Shown piece after piece: positions 19,365 to 32,557 of a DNA stretch of 44,766 nucleotides. Each line of letters opens with the position of its first letter. Positions within the stretch are counted from its first letter, which is position 1. Source of the DNA: Vibrio aestivus (GTDB lineage: Bacteria > Pseudomonadota > Gammaproteobacteria > Enterobacterales > Vibrionaceae); NCBI GenBank assembly GCA_003263845.1, contig JYJN01000119.1:1-44766 (forward strand), written 5' to 3'. The notes below the pieces were generated by a model, which saw only the letters and a list, made by a program, of their open reading frames with translations, ran no database searches and was not told where the DNA came from. The position numbers and the translations under genes were made by a program.

Positions 19365-19640
19365 CAAATCATCTGTGGATAAAATGCACTTTTTCCAGTT
19401 AGTAACCTATAGTTATCCAAAGAACAACTCTGATCATAAATTACCCCTGTGTATAACCATCAATTTTGATCCCAGCTAATCCTCGGTTAGATCAAAGTTA
19501 GATCACAATAAATGATCCCTCTAAGATCCATGATCTTATTGATCATTTTTTACTTATCCACAGAAAATGGCGATCCTAATAATAGATCTAATAAAAGATC
19601 TCTATATAGATCTTATATATATTAAGTTCTTTCTTGATCC
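19365..19640. other. Chromosome 1 replication origin (oriC)
   Basis: Located between mioC and mnmG as in E. coli. DnaA boxes: R4-like TGTGGATAA (19374-19382, minus), R2-like TTATCCAAA (19413-19421, plus), M/R5-like TGTGTATAA (19448-19456, minus) and R1-like TTATCCACA (19554-19562, plus). About 13 GATC sites crowd 19431-19638, fitting Dam/SeqA control. Right of R1 lies an AT-rich unwinding element with 13-mer-like repeats ending in AGATC. Order and orientation of the boxes mirror E. coli oriC read from the mioC side. Confidence 0.95.
19572..19625. other. DNA unwinding element of oriC
   Basis: An AT-rich stretch with three successive 12-13-mers ending in AGATC: CCTAATAATAGATC, TAATAAAAGATC and TCTATATAGATC. 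These correspond to the E. coli L, M and R 13-mers (GATCTNTTNTTTT on the other strand). TAATAATAG at 19577-19585, 14 bp after box R1, also fits the DnaA-trio pattern. An ATATATATTAAG tail follows. Confidence 0.8.
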
Positions 19641-19742
19641 GGAATTTTTCTGAAAATCGTTTTTCTCTCCTAGTGAAAGAAGGTAGAATACGGCTCCTTT
19701 TTATCTGTCCATAACTTCATTTTGAAAACCTGAGGTCGGTCC

Positions 19743-21638
19743 ATGTTTTATCACGAAAAATTTGACGTCATCGTTGTTGGTGGCGGACATGCCGGAACGG
19801 AAGCCGCACTAGCCGCTGCACGTACAGGGCAAAAAACGCTTTTGCTTACACATAACATTGACACTCTAGGTCAAATGTCTTGTAACCCTGCGATCGGTGG
19901 TATCGGTAAAGGCCATTTGGTAAAAGAAGTGGATGCGATGGGCGGATTAATGGCGCAAGCCATTGATCATGCTGGTATTCAATTTCGTACATTGAATGCT
20001 TCTAAAGGACCTGCTGTTCGTGCGACACGTGCACAAGCGGATCGTGCGCTTTACAAAGCCTATGTACGTCATGCTTTAGAAAATACGCCGAACTTAACGT
20101 TATTTCAGCAGTCTGTAGATGATTTGATCGTCGAGAATGATCAAGCGACCGGTGTCGTCACTCAAATGGGGCTCAAATTCCAAGCCAAAGCGGTTGTATT
20201 AACCGTTGGAACTTTCCTTGGGGGTAAGATTCATATTGGCATGGAAAACTTCTCTGGTGGCCGTGCAGGCGATCCTCCATCAATCGCATTGGCGGATCGA
20301 CTTCGTGATCTACCTTTCCGAGTTGATCGCTTAAAAACAGGCACGCCTCCTCGTTTGGATGCTCGAAGCGTAGACTTTAGCCAATTAGAAGTTCAGCATG
20401 GTGACAATCCAACACCTGTATTCTCCTTCATGGGTGATCGTAGCCAACAGCCAAAGCAGGTTCCGTGTCACATCACGCACACCAACGAAAAAACGCATGA
20501 CATTATTCGCGCAAACTTGGATCGTAGCCCGTTGTATGCTGGAGTGATCGAAGGTATTGGTCCTCGCTACTGCCCATCGATTGAAGATAAGATCATGCGA
20601 TTCGCGGATAAAAATAGCCATCAGATCTTTATTGAACCAGAAGGTTTAACGACGCACGAATTGTATCCAAATGGTGTTTCCACCAGCTTACCATTTGATG
20701 CTCAAGTCCAGATCGTTCAATCAATGAAAGGTTTTGAAAACGCACACATCGTTCGTCCAGGCTATGCGATTGAATATGATTTCTTCGATCCACGTGATTT
20801 GAAGCAAACCTATGAAACGAAATTTATTTCAGGTTTGTTCTTTGCTGGCCAGATCAATGGCACCACTGGCTATGAAGAAGCCGCTGCTCAAGGTTTGATG
20901 GCTGGTTTGAACGCGAGTCTTTACTCTCAAGACAAAGAAGGCTGGAGCCCACGTCGCGATCAGGCTTACATGGGTGTATTGATTGATGACCTATCTACCA
21001 TGGGCACACAAGAACCTTATCGCATGTTTACCTCACGTGCTGAATATCGTTTGCTATTGCGTGAAGACAACGCAGACCTTCGCTTGACTGAGAAAGCTCG
21101 TGAACTTGGATTGATTGACGATGCTCGTTGGGCTCGCTTTAACCAAAAAGTCGAGAACATGGAGCAAGAGCGTCAGCGTCTGAAACAAGTTTGGCTGAAC
21201 CCTAAATCTGAGAATATTGATCAGTTGAACGCGCTGCTGAAAACGCCAATGTCCCGGGAAGCCAGCGGTGAAGATCTTCTACGTCGTCCAGAGATCTCAT
21301 ACGCTCAGTTAACGCAACTTGAAGCATTCGGCCCAGCTCTAGACGATCAACAAGCCGCTGAGCAAGTTGAAATTCAAGTAAAATACGAAGGTTACATTCA
21401 GCGTCAGCAAGATGAGATTGAAAAATCACTGCGCCATGAAAACACCAAGTTGCCTGTGGATCTAGATTATTCTGACGTTAAAGGTCTATCAAACGAAGTG
21501 GTAGCCAAGTTAGGTAACGCTAAGCCTGAAACCATTGGTATCGCATCGCGTATTTCGGGTATTACCCCAGCAGCGATTTCAATTCTGCTGGTTTACTTGA
21601 AAAAACATGGTCTGCTGAAAAAAGGTGAGGAAGCGTAA
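19743..21638 (+). CDS. mnmG: tRNA uridine-5-carboxymethylaminomethyl modification enzyme MnmG
   Basis: FAD-dependent partner of MnmE in making cmnm5U34 in tRNA. It has 631 residues, the usual size. The FAD-binding dinucleotide motif is [21 protein letters not shown] near the start. Family signatures are [31 protein letters not shown] and [17 protein letters not shown]. It is the first gene rightward from oriC and overlaps rsmG by one base (TAATG). A possible -10 (TAGAAT, around 19684) precedes it. Confidence 0.97.
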   Translation: MFYHEKFDVIVVGGGHAGTEAALAAARTGQKTLLLTHNIDTLGQMSCNPAIGGIGKGHLVKEVDAMGGLMAQAIDHAGIQFRTLNASKGPAVRATRAQADRALYKAYVRHALENTPNLTLFQQSVDDLIVENDQATGVVTQMGLKFQAKAVVLTVGTFLGGKIHIGMENFSGGRAGDPPSIALADRLRDLPFRVDRLKTGTPPRLDARSVDFSQLEVQHGDNPTPVFSFMGDRSQQPKQVPCHITHTNEKTHDIIRANLDRSPLYAGVIEGIGPRYCPSIEDKIMRFADKNSHQIFIEPEGLTTHELYPNGVSTSLPFDAQVQIVQSMKGFENAHIVRPGYAIEYDFFDPRDLKQTYETKFISGLFFAGQINGTTGYEEAAAQGLMAGLNASLYSQDKEGWSPRRDQAYMGVLIDDLSTMGTQEPYRMFTSRAEYRLLLREDNADLRLTEKARELGLIDDARWARFNQKVENMEQERQRLKQVWLNPKSENIDQLNALLKTPMSREASGEDLLRRPEISYAQLTQLEAFGPALDDQQAAEQVEIQVKYEGYIQRQQDEIEKSLRHENTKLPVDLDYSDVKGLSNEVVAKLGNAKPETIGIASRISGITPAAISILLVYLKKHGLLKKGEEA

Positions 21639-22270
21639 TGAGCCTATTACGAGAAAAATTGGATCAGCTTGTAGAGCAAACTGACTTAACCGTGACTGAG
21701 CGTCAAAGTGAACAGCTCGTGGGTTATGTTGAAATGCTCAACAAATGGAACAAAGCCTATAACCTAACCTCAGTTCGTGATCCTATGGACATGATGGTGA
21801 AACATATCCTAGATAGCATTGTGGTCAGCCCGTGCTTAGAGGGTGATCGATTTATTGATGTCGGCACGGGACCTGGCCTACCTGGTATCCCACTGGCCAT
21901 CATGAATCCTACAAAAACATTTTTTTTGTTGGACAGTTTAGGCAAGCGAATTCGCTTTATTAAGCAAGTGCTGCATGAACTTGGGATACAAAACGTGACG
22001 CCGATTCAAAGTCGCGTAGAAGAGTTCCAGCCTGAAGAGAAATTTGATGGCGTACTAAGCCGTGCATTTGCTTCAATGACGGACATGGTTGAATGGTGTC
22101 ATCATCTGCCGAAAAATGAGAGCGGGGTATTCTTAGCTCTTAAAGGCCAACTGCAGGAAAGTGAAGTTGAGCAGCTCCCTGAGTGGTGTTGTGTGACTGA
22201 CGTCAAATCTTTGAAAGTTCCTGAATTGGAAGGTGAGCGTCATCTTGTAATCTTATCTCGCAAGGGATAA
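21638..22270 (+). CDS. rsmG: 16S rRNA m7G527 methyltransferase
   Basis: SAM-dependent methyltransferase that forms 7-methylguanosine at position 527 of 16S rRNA. Loss of it gives low-level streptomycin resistance in other bacteria. It has 210 residues. The SAM-binding motif is [17 protein letters not shown], and [15 protein letters not shown] is the N-terminal signature. It is coupled to mnmG by a one-base overlap and followed after 14 bp by parA. Confidence 0.96.
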   Translation: MSLLREKLDQLVEQTDLTVTERQSEQLVGYVEMLNKWNKAYNLTSVRDPMDMMVKHILDSIVVSPCLEGDRFIDVGTGPGLPGIPLAIMNPTKTFFLLDSLGKRIRFIKQVLHELGIQNVTPIQSRVEEFQPEEKFDGVLSRAFASMTDMVEWCHHLPKNESGVFLALKGQLQESEVEQLPEWCCVTDVKSLKVPELEGERHLVILSRKG

Positions 22271-22284
22271 CAACGAGGTTTATC

Positions 22285-23058
22285 GTGGGCAGAATCGTAG
22301 CAATCGCTAACCAGAAAGGTGGCGTAGGAAAAACAACAACGTGTATTAACTTGGCTGCTTCAATGGCTGCCACGAAACGCAAAGTTCTCGTCATTGATCT
22401 TGACCCTCAAGGTAATGCGACGATGGCCAGCGGTGTGGATAAATACCAAGTCGATGCAACGGCGTACGATCTTTTGGTCGAGGATACGCCATTTGAAAGC
22501 GTTGTTTGTCGAAAAACATCGGGTCATTACGATCTGATTGCTGCTAATGGTGATGTGACCGCTGCAGAGATCAAACTCATGGAAGTGTTTGCACGCGAAG
22601 TCCGTTTAAAAAATGCTCTAGCGTCTGTCCGTGATAACTATGATTTCATCTTTATCGATTGTCCTCCCTCTCTAAACCTGCTTACAATCAATGCGATGGC
22701 TGCTGCCGACTCTGTGTTGGTGCCAATGCAGTGTGAATATTTCGCATTAGAAGGGTTAACTGCTTTGATGGATACCATCAGTAAGTTAGCTGCGGTTGTG
22801 AATGAAAACCTAAAAATTGAAGGTTTATTGCGTACTATGTACGATCCACGCAACCGACTCTCTACGGAAGTCTCTGACCAACTTAAGAAGCACTTCGGTA
22901 ATAAGGTTTACCGAACGGTGATTCCACGCAATGTGCGTCTCGCTGAAGCGCCAAGCCACGGCAAACCAGCGATGTACTACGACAAGTATTCATCGGGTGC
23001 AAAAGCGTATTTGGCGTTGGCGGGCGAAATGCTTCGTCGAGAAGAGATCCCTGCATAA
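22285..23058 (+). CDS. parA: Chromosome partitioning ATPase ParA
   Basis: ParA/Soj-type ATPase (257 residues) that moves ParB-bound origin regions during chromosome segregation. The start is GTG 22285, with GAGG upstream. The deviant Walker A is KGGVGKTTT at residues 11-19. DLDPQGNATMASGV and IFIDCPPSLNLLTINAM (Walker B) follow. It lacks the N-terminal helix-turn-helix of plasmid-type ParA, as expected for a chromosomal version. parB follows after 18 bp. Confidence 0.96.
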   Translation: MGRIVAIANQKGGVGKTTTCINLAASMAATKRKVLVIDLDPQGNATMASGVDKYQVDATAYDLLVEDTPFESVVCRKTSGHYDLIAANGDVTAAEIKLMEVFAREVRLKNALASVRDNYDFIFIDCPPSLNLLTINAMAAADSVLVPMQCEYFALEGLTALMDTISKLAAVVNENLKIEGLLRTMYDPRNRLSTEVSDQLKKHFGNKVYRTVIPRNVRLAEAPSHGKPAMYYDKYSSGAKAYLALAGEMLRREEIPA

Positions 23059-23076
23059 ATTTAAGGAATTCAATAC

Positions 23077-23979
23077 ATGTCTAAACGTGGTCTAGGAAAA
23101 GGCTTGGACGCATTGCTTGCGACCAGTTCTCTTGCGCGAGAAAAGCAGAATGTGGCTTCTCAAAGCCAAGCGCTCTCATCGGACGGTGAACTTACAGAAC
23201 TCGCGATAAACAGCCTTAAACCTGGTGTTTACCAACCTCGTAAAGATATGGCATCCGAAGCGCTTGATGAACTTGCAGCTTCGATTCAATCTCAAGGCAT
23301 TATCCAACCTATCGTTGTGCGTCAGGTCGACGCAGGGCAGTTTGAGATTATCGCCGGTGAGCGCCGCTGGCGTGCGGCTCGTAAGGCAGGACTAAAACAG
23401 GTTCCTTGCCTAGTAAAAAACGTGCAAGACCGCGCAGCAATAGCAATGGCACTTATCGAGAATATTCAACGTGAAGATCTCAACGCTATTGAAGAAGCTC
23501 AAGCATTAGAAAGGCTTCAAGATGAATTTCAACTGACTCATCAGCAAGTGGCTGATGTGATCGGTAAGTCGCGTGTTACAGTTAGTAACTTACTTCGACT
23601 TAATCAACTCGATGATAATGTTAAGATACTGGTTGAGAACAAAACCATTGATATGGGGCATGCGAGAGCATTGCTCACATTAGAAGCTGATCAACAACTT
23701 GATGTAGCCAATATCGTTGCGAAAAAACAGTTAACAGTACGCCAAACAGAGAATTTGGTTAAGAAAGTGTTAAAGGGCGAGGACGCTCCAAAAGCGGAGA
23801 AACCGTCTGTTGGTGAAGATGTGAATCAGCGAATTGACCAGCTTGGTAAGCACTTTAACACTAAGGTTGCGGTGCAAATCTCTTCAAATGGCTTGGGCAA
23901 AGTCCTTATCAACTTTGAGGATAAAGAACAGTTAGATTCGCTTCTAAAGCAATTGGAAAATACTGTTTCCGCTTCATAG
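23077..23979 (+). CDS. parB: Chromosome partitioning protein ParB
   Basis: ParB/Spo0J-type CTPase and centromere-binding protein, 300 residues. It binds parS and spreads as a clamp. The N-terminus MSKRGLGKGLDALLA carries the ParA-stimulating basic segment. The ParB nuclease-like/CTP domain contains PGVYQPRK and the conserved IAGERRWRAARKAG. LIENIQREDLNAIEEAQALE is followed by the helix-turn-helix (QQVADVIGKSRVTVSNLLRL). A C-terminal dimerisation domain ends the protein. It is the last gene of mnmG-rsmG-parA-parB. Confidence 0.96.
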   Translation: MSKRGLGKGLDALLATSSLAREKQNVASQSQALSSDGELTELAINSLKPGVYQPRKDMASEALDELAASIQSQGIIQPIVVRQVDAGQFEIIAGERRWRAARKAGLKQVPCLVKNVQDRAAIAMALIENIQREDLNAIEEAQALERLQDEFQLTHQQVADVIGKSRVTVSNLLRLNQLDDNVKILVENKTIDMGHARALLTLEADQQLDVANIVAKKQLTVRQTENLVKKVLKGEDAPKAEKPSVGEDVNQRIDQLGKHFNTKVAVQISSNGLGKVLINFEDKEQLDSLLKQLENTVSAS

Positions 23980-24023
23980 GTCACATATTGGCCTAGGAAA
24001 GGGTGTTAACGCAATTCTACTGA

Positions 24024-24051
24024 TTGTGTTTTTTCTTAACATATATATACT
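24024..24051 (+). promoter_or_regulatory. Candidate promoter of the atp operon
   Basis: TTGTGT (24024) and TATACT (24046) are separated by 16 bp in an AT-rich gap between parB and atpI. This rests on pattern only, but a promoter for the ATP synthase operon is expected here. Confidence 0.45.
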
Positions 24052-24118
24052 TTTCGTGCTTTTTTTCAGCATCCTTATAACTAAAGGGTGGTGATTTATA
24101 CAGAAACAGGTGCTTTTG

Positions 24119-24515
24119 ATGTTAGTTGCAAGTCGAAGCAAGCAAGGAAGAGCTGCTTTAAGGGTAGTCCATTTTCAGCTGATATTTGTAATTATCGTCG
24201 GAAGTTTGGCATATGTGACGCTAGGGTCGGAATCGGCACGCTTTTTTATAAAAGGCGGGTTCATTGCGGTGTTAGGGAACTATTTGTATGCCCTGTTTGC
24301 ATTCATGCCGGATTCAAATTCCGAGGGGCCTGTGCTTCTTGGCTTTATTCTGATTGGCTGGATGTTAAAACTGGTGTTTACCATTGTGATGTTTGCGTTG
24401 GTTTTTTCTATGTCGGAGCTCTTGAAACCAGGGGCATTCTTCACAGGATATAAGCTAACAATTCTTCTCATCTGGTTATCACCAATTATATTTTTTCAAA
24501 ATAATGGGATAAACC

Positions 24516-24523
<8 letters not shown>
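24119..24523 (+). CDS. atpI: ATP synthase protein I
   Basis: Small membrane protein (134 residues from ATG 24119; a GTG at 24110 would add three residues) at the head of the ATP synthase operon. In other bacteria AtpI assists c-ring assembly and magnesium handling. It has about four hydrophobic helices, for example FQLIFVIIVGSLAYVTLG, FIKGGFIAVLGNYLYALFAF and GFILIGWMLKLVFTIVMFAL. The conserved GGFIAVLGNYLYA region supports the assignment. Its end overlaps the atpB start by 8 bp. Confidence 0.9.
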
Positions 24524-25341
<818 letters not shown>

Positions 25342-25385
25342 TTTCAATAATTTTTTTACTCAATACTTATATTTCGGAGATTATT

Positions 25386-25603
25386 ATGGATATCTATTTG
25401 GTTGTTGCATTACTACTAGGTATGTGTGCTCTTGGTACTGCGTTTGGTTTCGCTATCTAGGTGGTAAATTCCTAGAATCTGTTGCACGTCAACCTGAGAT
25501 GGCTCCTGTACTTCAAACCAACATGTTCATCCTAGCGGGTCTACTTGATGCGATCCCAATGATCGGTGTTGGTATCTCAATGTATATGCTATTCGCACTG
25601 TAA
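25386..25603 (+). CDS. atpE: ATP synthase Fo subunit c (single-base frameshift)
   Basis: Ring-forming proteolipid of Fo. Start ATG 25386 has CGGAGA upstream. The first 24 codons read [20 protein letters not shown] and GFAI, then an immediate TAG appears because 'atctag' stands for an expected 'atcctag' (one C lost near 25457). Corrected, it continues [19 protein letters not shown] and [15 protein letters not shown]. The proton-carrying aspartate is Asp55. The corrected protein is 72 residues, shorter than the 79 of E. coli, mostly at the N-terminus. It has Asp rather than Glu plus Ser/Thr, so it is proton-type. Confidence 0.92.
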
Positions 25604-25674
25604 TAGAGCCTCTCTTAATTAAATTACGTCGTTCCGACTTTTTTGGAACAAATAATAGATAAAGGAGGGTCATT

Positions 25675-26145
25675 GTGAATATCAATGCGACTCTTATCGG
25701 ACAAGCAATAGCATTCACGATTTTTGTGTGGTTCTGCATGAAGCATGTATGGCCACCAATCATGGCTGCGATTGAAGAGCGACAAAAGAAAATCTCTGAA
25801 GGTCTAGAATCTGCAGAGCGTGCTGATAAAGCTCTTGAACTAGCCCAACACAACGCGGCAGATCAGTTGAAAGAAGCGAAGCAGCAAGCGCTAGAACTTA
25901 TTGAGCAAGCTAACAAGCGTAAAGCTCAAATTCTAGATGAAGCGCGTCAGGAAGCTACGCTAGAGCGTGACCATATCCTTGCCCAAGGAAAAGCAGAGCT
26001 TGAAGCGGAAACATTACGTGCGCGTAATGAGCTTAAGAAAGACGTAGCGGAACTGGCTATTCTAGGTGCTGAGAGAGTTATCGAACGTTCGATTGACCCA
26101 GCTGCTCATCAAGACATTCTTGATAGTATTTCAGCGAAATTGTAA
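25675..26145 (+). CDS. atpF: ATP synthase Fo subunit b
   Basis: Peripheral stalk subunit of 156 residues. The start is GTG 25675 with a very strong AAGGAGG ribosome site upstream. One N-terminal membrane helix (about residues 5-25, [20 protein letters not shown]) is followed by the signature [15 protein letters not shown] long charged coiled coil then runs to the end and contacts the delta subunit. Length matches E. coli (156). Confidence 0.96.
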   Translation: MNINATLIGQAIAFTIFVWFCMKHVWPPIMAAIEERQKKISEGLESAERADKALELAQHNAADQLKEAKQQALELIEQANKRKAQILDEARQEATLERDHILAQGKAELEAETLRARNELKKDVAELAILGAERVIERSIDPAAHQDILDSISAKL

Positions 26146-26160
26146 CGGGAGGGCATCAGC

Positions 26161-26690
26161 ATGTCGGATTTGACAACTATTGCTCGACCTTATGCAAAAG
26201 CTGCTTATGGCTATGCAAGTGATAACGGTGCCGTTGAAAAATGGTCTGAGATGCTTGCATTTGCCAAAGAGATGTCTGCGGCTAAAGAGCTAAAGGCAGC
26301 GGCGTTAAGCCTACAGCCAGCGCAATTAGGGCAATTGTATGTTGATGTTGCCGGTGAATATTTCGATGAGCCGTTCAAGAACTTCTTGAACGTGATCATT
26401 GAAAATTACCGTACCTCAGCGCTAAGTGATATTTCTATTCAGTACGAAAAATTTGCAGTTGAAGCTTCAAATACTCAAGAAGTAACAGTAACGACTTCTT
26501 TTGAATTGACCGAAGCTCAGCAGTCTGAACTAGCATCTACCTTGAAAAGCGTCTGGATAGCAAAGTGAAGATGAACTGTCTAGTAGACAGCGAATTGATC
26601 GGTGGCGCGGTTATCCGTGTTGGCGATACCGTACTAGATAACTCACTAGTTAGCCGTTTAACTCGTCTTAAAGACGTTATTAAGTCTTAA
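26161..26690 (+). CDS. atpH: ATP synthase F1 subunit delta (single-base frameshift)
   Basis: Delta (OSCP-like) subunit linking the b stalk to the top of F1. It starts MSDLTTIARPYAKAAYGYA. After Lys129 the frame breaks in an A-run at 26545-26548 (AAAAGCG for an expected AAAAAGCG, one A lost). Without correction it ends SVWIAK. Corrected, the C-terminus reads KRLDSKVKMNCLVDSELIGG and then AVIRVGDTVLDNSLVSRL, closing with TRLKDVIKS at 26690. That is 176 residues (177 in E. coli). A real truncation would uncouple ATP synthase, so an error is more likely. Confidence 0.94.
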
Positions 26691-26708
26691 CTTAGGGGAA
26701 TTTGAGCA

Positions 26709-28250
26709 ATGCAACTTAATTCCACGGAAATCAGCGAACTGATTAGACAGCGTATCGAGAAATTCGATGTTGTGTCTGAAGCTCGTAATGAAGGTACTAT
26801 CGTCTCTGTAAGTGACGGTATTATCCGCATCCACGGTCTTGATGACGTGATGCAAGGTGAAATGATTGAGCTTCCGGGCAATCGTTTTGCACTAGCACTT
26901 AACCTTGAGCGTGACTCGGTTGGTGCTGTAGTAATGGGTCCTTACGCGGACCTAAAAGAAGGCATGAAAGTAACAGGTACTGGTCGTATTCTTGAAGTAC
27001 CAGTAGGTCCTGAACTTCTAGGCCGTGTAGTAAACACACTTGGTCAGCCGATTGATGGTAAAGGCCCTATCGATGCGAAACTAACTTCACCAGTTGAAGT
27101 GATTGCACCTGGTGTAATCGATCGTAAATCGGTAGATCAACCAGTACAAACTGGTTATAAGTCTGTTGACTCGATGATCCCAATCGGCCGTGGTCAGCGT
27201 GAGCTAATCATCGGTGACCGTCAGATCGGTAAAACGGCTCTGGCAATCGACTCGATCATCAACCAAAAAGATTCTGGTATCTTCTCAATCTACGTAGCTA
27301 TCGGTCAGAAAGCATCGACAATTGCTAACGTAGTTCGCAAACTGGAAGAACACGGTGCCCTACAAAACACTATTGTGGTTGTAGCATCTGCTTCTGAATC
27401 TGCTGCACTTCAATACCTAGCGCCATATGCTGGTTGTGCAATGGGTGAGTACTTCCGTGACCGTGGTGAAGATGCACTGATTGTTTATGATGACCTATCT
27501 AAGCAAGCTGTAGCTTACCGTCAAATCTCACTTCTGCTTAAGCGTCCACCGGGCCGTGAAGCATTCCCTGGTGATGTATTCTACCTCCACTCTCGTCTAC
27601 TAGAGCGTGCTGCTCGTGTAAGCGAACACTATGTAGAAAAATTCACTAACGGCGAAGTGAAAGGTAAGACAGGTTCTTTGACTGCTCTTCCTATTATCGA
27701 AACCCAAGCGGGTGACGTATCTGCATTTGTACCAACAAACGTAATCTCGATTACTGATGGTCAGATCTTCCTACAAACAGAACTGTTCAACGCGGGTGTA
27801 CGTCCAGCGGTTGACCCAGGTATTTCTGTATCTCGTGTAGGTGGTTCAGCGCAGACAAAAATTATCAAAAAGCTATCTGGTGGTATTCGTACTGCTCTAG
27901 CTCAATATCGTGAACTTGCCGCTTTCGCACAGTTCTCATCAGATCTTGATGAAGCAACTAAGAAGCAGCTAGACCACGGCCAAAAAGTAACTGAGCTTAT
28001 GAAGCAGAAACAGTACGCGCCAATGTCAGTATTTGACCAAGCGCTAGCTATCTATGCTGCAGAACGTGGTTACCTAGGTGATATCGAGCTAAGCAAGCTT
28101 CTTGATTTTGAAGCTGCTCTACTATCGTTTGCTCGTGCTCAGTACGCAGATCTTGCTGCTGAAATCGACAAGTCTGGTGCTTACAACGATGAAATCGAAG
28201 CTAAATTGAAAGAGCTAGTTGACGATTTTAAAGCGAACCAAACTTGGTAA
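26709..28250 (+). CDS. atpA: ATP synthase F1 subunit alpha
   Basis: Non-catalytic nucleotide-binding subunit of F1, 513 residues, the standard length. The P-loop is [10 protein letters not shown] near residue 170. [36 protein letters not shown] is the family signature region, with the arginine-finger part in [11 protein letters not shown]. The N-terminus [16 protein letters not shown] is typical. Its frame is intact, unlike its neighbours atpH and atpD. Confidence 0.98.
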   Translation: MQLNSTEISELIRQRIEKFDVVSEARNEGTIVSVSDGIIRIHGLDDVMQGEMIELPGNRFALALNLERDSVGAVVMGPYADLKEGMKVTGTGRILEVPVGPELLGRVVNTLGQPIDGKGPIDAKLTSPVEVIAPGVIDRKSVDQPVQTGYKSVDSMIPIGRGQRELIIGDRQIGKTALAIDSIINQKDSGIFSIYVAIGQKASTIANVVRKLEEHGALQNTIVVVASASESAALQYLAPYAGCAMGEYFRDRGEDALIVYDDLSKQAVAYRQISLLLKRPPGREAFPGDVFYLHSRLLERAARVSEHYVEKFTNGEVKGKTGSLTALPIIETQAGDVSAFVPTNVISITDGQIFLQTELFNAGVRPAVDPGISVSRVGGSAQTKIIKKLSGGIRTALAQYRELAAFAQFSSDLDEATKKQLDHGQKVTELMKQKQYAPMSVFDQALAIYAAERGYLGDIELSKLLDFEAALLSFARAQYADLAAEIDKSGAYNDEIEAKLKELVDDFKANQTW

Positions 28251-28285
28251 TTACAACCTGGCTTTGTAATTAACGGAGAGCAACG

Positions 28286-29152
28286 ATGGCCAATACAAAA
28301 GAAATTCGTAGCAAGATTGGTAGTGTTAAAAGCACTCAGAAAATCACCAAAGCGATGGAAATGGTTGCTGCTTCCAAAATGCGTCGTACGCAAGACGCAA
28401 TGGAAGGCCCACGCCCATATGCTGAGATTATACGTAAAGTCATTGGTCATGTTGCCCGCGCTTCTGTGGAATATAAGCATCCATTCCTTATAGAGCGTGA
28501 GGCAAGGCGCGTTGGGTATATTGTTGTTTCAACTGACCGTGGTTTGTGTGGTGGCTTGAACATTAACTTGTTTAAACAAGCTGTTGCTCAAATGGGCGAG
28601 TGGGCTGAAAAAGATGTTGAAGTTGAGCTAGCTGTAATCGGCTCTAAAGCGACATCTTACTTCAATAGCATTGGTGCAAACATTGTTGCTCAAGCTTCTG
28701 GCTTGGGTGATACCCCATCACTTGATGACCTAATCGGTTCAATCAAGGTCATGCTGAAAAAGTATGAAGATGGTGAAATTGACCGTTTGTACTTGGTGTT
28801 CAATGAGTTTGTTAACTCAATGACCCAGCAACCAAAAATTGATCAATTAATACCTTTGCCTAAATCACTAAGCGAAGATGATGAATTCCGTCATTCATGG
28901 AGCTACATGTTTGAATCGGATCAATACGAACTGCTGGAAGGTTTGATTTCTCGTTACATCGAGTCTCAAGTTTATCAAGGCGTCGTAGAGAACTTAGCGT
29001 GTGAAATGGCTGCTCGTATGATTGCTATGAAAGCAGCATCTGACAATGCTGGAAACTTGATTGAAGAGCTAGAACTTGTGTACAACAAGGCGCGTCAAGC
29101 GGCTATTACGCAAGAGCTATCAGAAATCGTTTCTGGTGCGGCAGCAGTTTAA
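28286..29152 (+). CDS. atpG: ATP synthase F1 subunit gamma
   Basis: Central rotating shaft of F1, 288 residues. The N-terminal helix [20 protein letters not shown] (then [12 protein letters not shown]) and the C-terminal helix ending in [15 protein letters not shown] form the coiled-coil rotor axle. [10 protein letters not shown] is the conserved central motif. It lies between atpA (35 bp) and atpD (30 bp). Confidence 0.97.
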   Translation: MANTKEIRSKIGSVKSTQKITKAMEMVAASKMRRTQDAMEGPRPYAEIIRKVIGHVARASVEYKHPFLIEREARRVGYIVVSTDRGLCGGLNINLFKQAVAQMGEWAEKDVEVELAVIGSKATSYFNSIGANIVAQASGLGDTPSLDDLIGSIKVMLKKYEDGEIDRLYLVFNEFVNSMTQQPKIDQLIPLPKSLSEDDEFRHSWSYMFESDQYELLEGLISRYIESQVYQGVVENLACEMAARMIAMKAASDNAGNLIEELELVYNKARQAAITQELSEIVSGAAAV

Positions 29153-29182
29153 TTTAGGTAAAACAAATTTAGAGGATTAACG

Positions 29183-30587
<1,405 letters not shown>

Positions 30588-30609
30588 GCTGAAACTTTAA
30601 GGAGGCGTT

Positions 30610-31032
30610 ATGACTGTAACCTTCAATTTGGATGTAGTAAGTGCTGAAGCGCGAATCTTTTCGGGCTGGGCACGTAGCATTCAAGTTTCAGGTGAGCGGG
30701 GCGACCTCGGTGTTTTAGCGGGACACACGCCGCTATTAACTCGTATCCGTCCTGGTATGGTTCGCATTGTGACTAAGAAAGGCGATGAAGAAATCATCTA
30801 TCTTTCCGGTGGTATCCTTGAGGTACAAGGTCATGATGTAACTGTTTTAGCTGATACTGCGGTTCGAGGTGAAGATCTTGATAAAGCAAAAGCAGAAGAA
30901 GCTAAGCGCCGTGCTGAAGAGCTGATCAGTGCTCCACATGGAGATATTGATTACGCGAAAGCATCTGCAGAACTTGCTAAAGCAATCGCTCAGTTGAAAG
31001 TTATTGAACTGGTAAAAACTAGACGCGGCTAA
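30610..31032 (+). CDS. atpC: ATP synthase F1 subunit epsilon
   Basis: Epsilon subunit, which couples the rotor to the c-ring and inhibits ATP hydrolysis. It has 140 residues. The N-terminal beta sandwich contains [17 protein letters not shown] residues ([20 protein letters not shown]), followed by a two-helix C-terminal hairpin with [18 protein letters not shown]. The ribosome site is AAGGAGG. It is the last gene of the operon, before a terminator. Confidence 0.97.
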   Translation: MTVTFNLDVVSAEARIFSGWARSIQVSGERGDLGVLAGHTPLLTRIRPGMVRIVTKKGDEEIIYLSGGILEVQGHDVTVLADTAVRGEDLDKAKAEEAKRRAEELISAPHGDIDYAKASAELAKAIAQLKVIELVKTRRG

Positions 31033-31058
31033 CCTAATATTGTTAGGACGCTCTAGAT

Positions 31059-31085
31059 AAAGGCAGCCATTGGGCTGCCTTTTTG
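31059..31085 (+). terminator. Terminator of the atp operon
   Basis: AAAGGCAGCC-ATTG-GGCTGCCTTTTT, a 7-bp GC-rich stem extended by A-T pairs and followed by a T-run, just after atpC. Confidence 0.92.
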
Positions 31086-31182
31086 TTTTTGAACTTTCTG
31101 CTTTAAATCATAGTGTTTAACTAATGTACTAGAACAGCTACACTATGACATATTTCATAATAATTACAGGACAGGTCGCGAG

Positions 31183-32544
31183 ATGAAGTTTAGCTCAGTG
31201 ATTCTAGCTGCGGGCAAGGGAACTCGCATGTACTCCAATATGCCAAAGGTGCTGCATACGCTTGCTGGTAAACCTATGGTGAAACACGTCATTGATACGT
31301 GTAGTGGCTTAGGAGCGCAAAATATCCACTTGGTTTTCGGTCATGGCGGCGAGCAAATGCAAGCTAGCCTATCGGCAGAACCAGTGAACTGGGTACTACA
31401 GGCCGAGCAGCTTGGTACTGGTCATGCGGTTGATCAAGCATCTTCTCAATTTGAAGATGATGAAAAGGTACTCGTACTGTACGGAGATGTACCGTTAATT
31501 TCGGAAGAAACCATTGAGAACTTACTCGATGCTCAACCAACAGGCGGCATCGCGCTGTTAACGGTTGTGCTAGATAATCCGATGGGCTATGGCCGTATCG
31601 TTCGCAAGAACGGCCCTGTTGTCGCGATTGTCGAGCAGAAAGATGCAACCGAAGAGCAGAAGTTAATCAAAGAGATCAACACGGGTGTTATGGTAGCAAC
31701 CGGTGGTGACCTAAAACGTTGGTTATCAGGTTTAAACAACCAAAACGCTCAGGGTGAATATTACCTAACCGACGTGATCGCAGCTGCGCATGACGAAGGC
31801 CGTGCCGTAGAGGCTGTGCATCCAGTTAATCCTATCGAGGTTGAAGGGGTTAACGACCGCGCTCAGCTAGCTCGCTTAGAGCGTGCGTATCAGTCGATGC
31901 AAGCGCACAAACTGCTTGAGCAGGGCGTAATGCTGCGTGACCCATCACGATTTGATCTACGTGGTGAGTTGCAGTGTGGTATGGATGTCGAAATCGATAC
32001 TAACGTGATCATCGAAGGCAATGTTTCTCTTGGTGATAACGTCGTTATTGGAACCGGTTGTGTACTCAAAGATTGTGAAATTGACGACAACACTGTAGTT
32101 CGTCCATATAGCGTCATTGAAGGTGCTACGGTAGGTGAAGAGTGTACCGTTGGGCCTTTCACAAGGCTTCGTCCTGGTGCAGAGCTTCGCAATGATGCGC
32201 ACGTGGGTAACTTTGTTGAAGTGAAGAATGCTCGCATTGGCGAAGGCTCAAAAGCGAACCATTTGACGTATCTGGGTGATGCGGAAATTGGTCAACGCAC
32301 GAATATTGGTGCAGGCGTAATTACCTGTAATTACGATGGCGTGAATAAGTTTAAGACCAATATTGGTGATGACGTATTTGTTGGCTCTGACTGTCAGTTG
32401 ATTGCTCCTGTTACGGTGGCAAATGGTGCGACTGTCGGTGCTGGTACAACATTGACCAAAGATGTTGGTGAAGGTGAGTTAGTCATCACTCGCGCTAAAG
32501 AGCGTAAAATTGCTGATTGGCAGCGTCCAGTTAAGCAAAAATAG
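31183..32544 (+). CDS. glmU: Bifunctional UDP-GlcNAc pyrophosphorylase / glucosamine-1-phosphate acetyltransferase
   Basis: Makes UDP-N-acetylglucosamine for peptidoglycan and LPS. It acetylates glucosamine-1-phosphate and then uridylylates it. It has 453 residues, close to E. coli (456). The N-terminal nucleotidyltransferase has [15 protein letters not shown] at 8-22 and [12 protein letters not shown]. The C-terminal left-handed beta-helix acetyltransferase runs from about 250, with hexapeptide repeats and the motif [14 protein letters not shown] carrying the catalytic histidine. It follows the atp operon, as in many gammaproteobacteria. Confidence 0.97.
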   Translation: MKFSSVILAAGKGTRMYSNMPKVLHTLAGKPMVKHVIDTCSGLGAQNIHLVFGHGGEQMQASLSAEPVNWVLQAEQLGTGHAVDQASSQFEDDEKVLVLYGDVPLISEETIENLLDAQPTGGIALLTVVLDNPMGYGRIVRKNGPVVAIVEQKDATEEQKLIKEINTGVMVATGGDLKRWLSGLNNQNAQGEYYLTDVIAAAHDEGRAVEAVHPVNPIEVEGVNDRAQLARLERAYQSMQAHKLLEQGVMLRDPSRFDLRGELQCGMDVEIDTNVIIEGNVSLGDNVVIGTGCVLKDCEIDDNTVVRPYSVIEGATVGEECTVGPFTRLRPGAELRNDAHVGNFVEVKNARIGEGSKANHLTYLGDAEIGQRTNIGAGVITCNYDGVNKFKTNIGDDVFVGSDCQLIAPVTVANGATVGAGTTLTKDVGEGELVITRAKERKIADWQRPVKQK

Positions 32545-32557
32545 ACAATGAATATCG

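Noticed and set aside
25386..25603. Sodium-type ATP synthase c subunit
   Set aside because: The membrane carboxylate is Asp in GLLDAIPMI, and the Glu plus Ser/Thr and Gln pattern of sodium-binding c subunits is absent.
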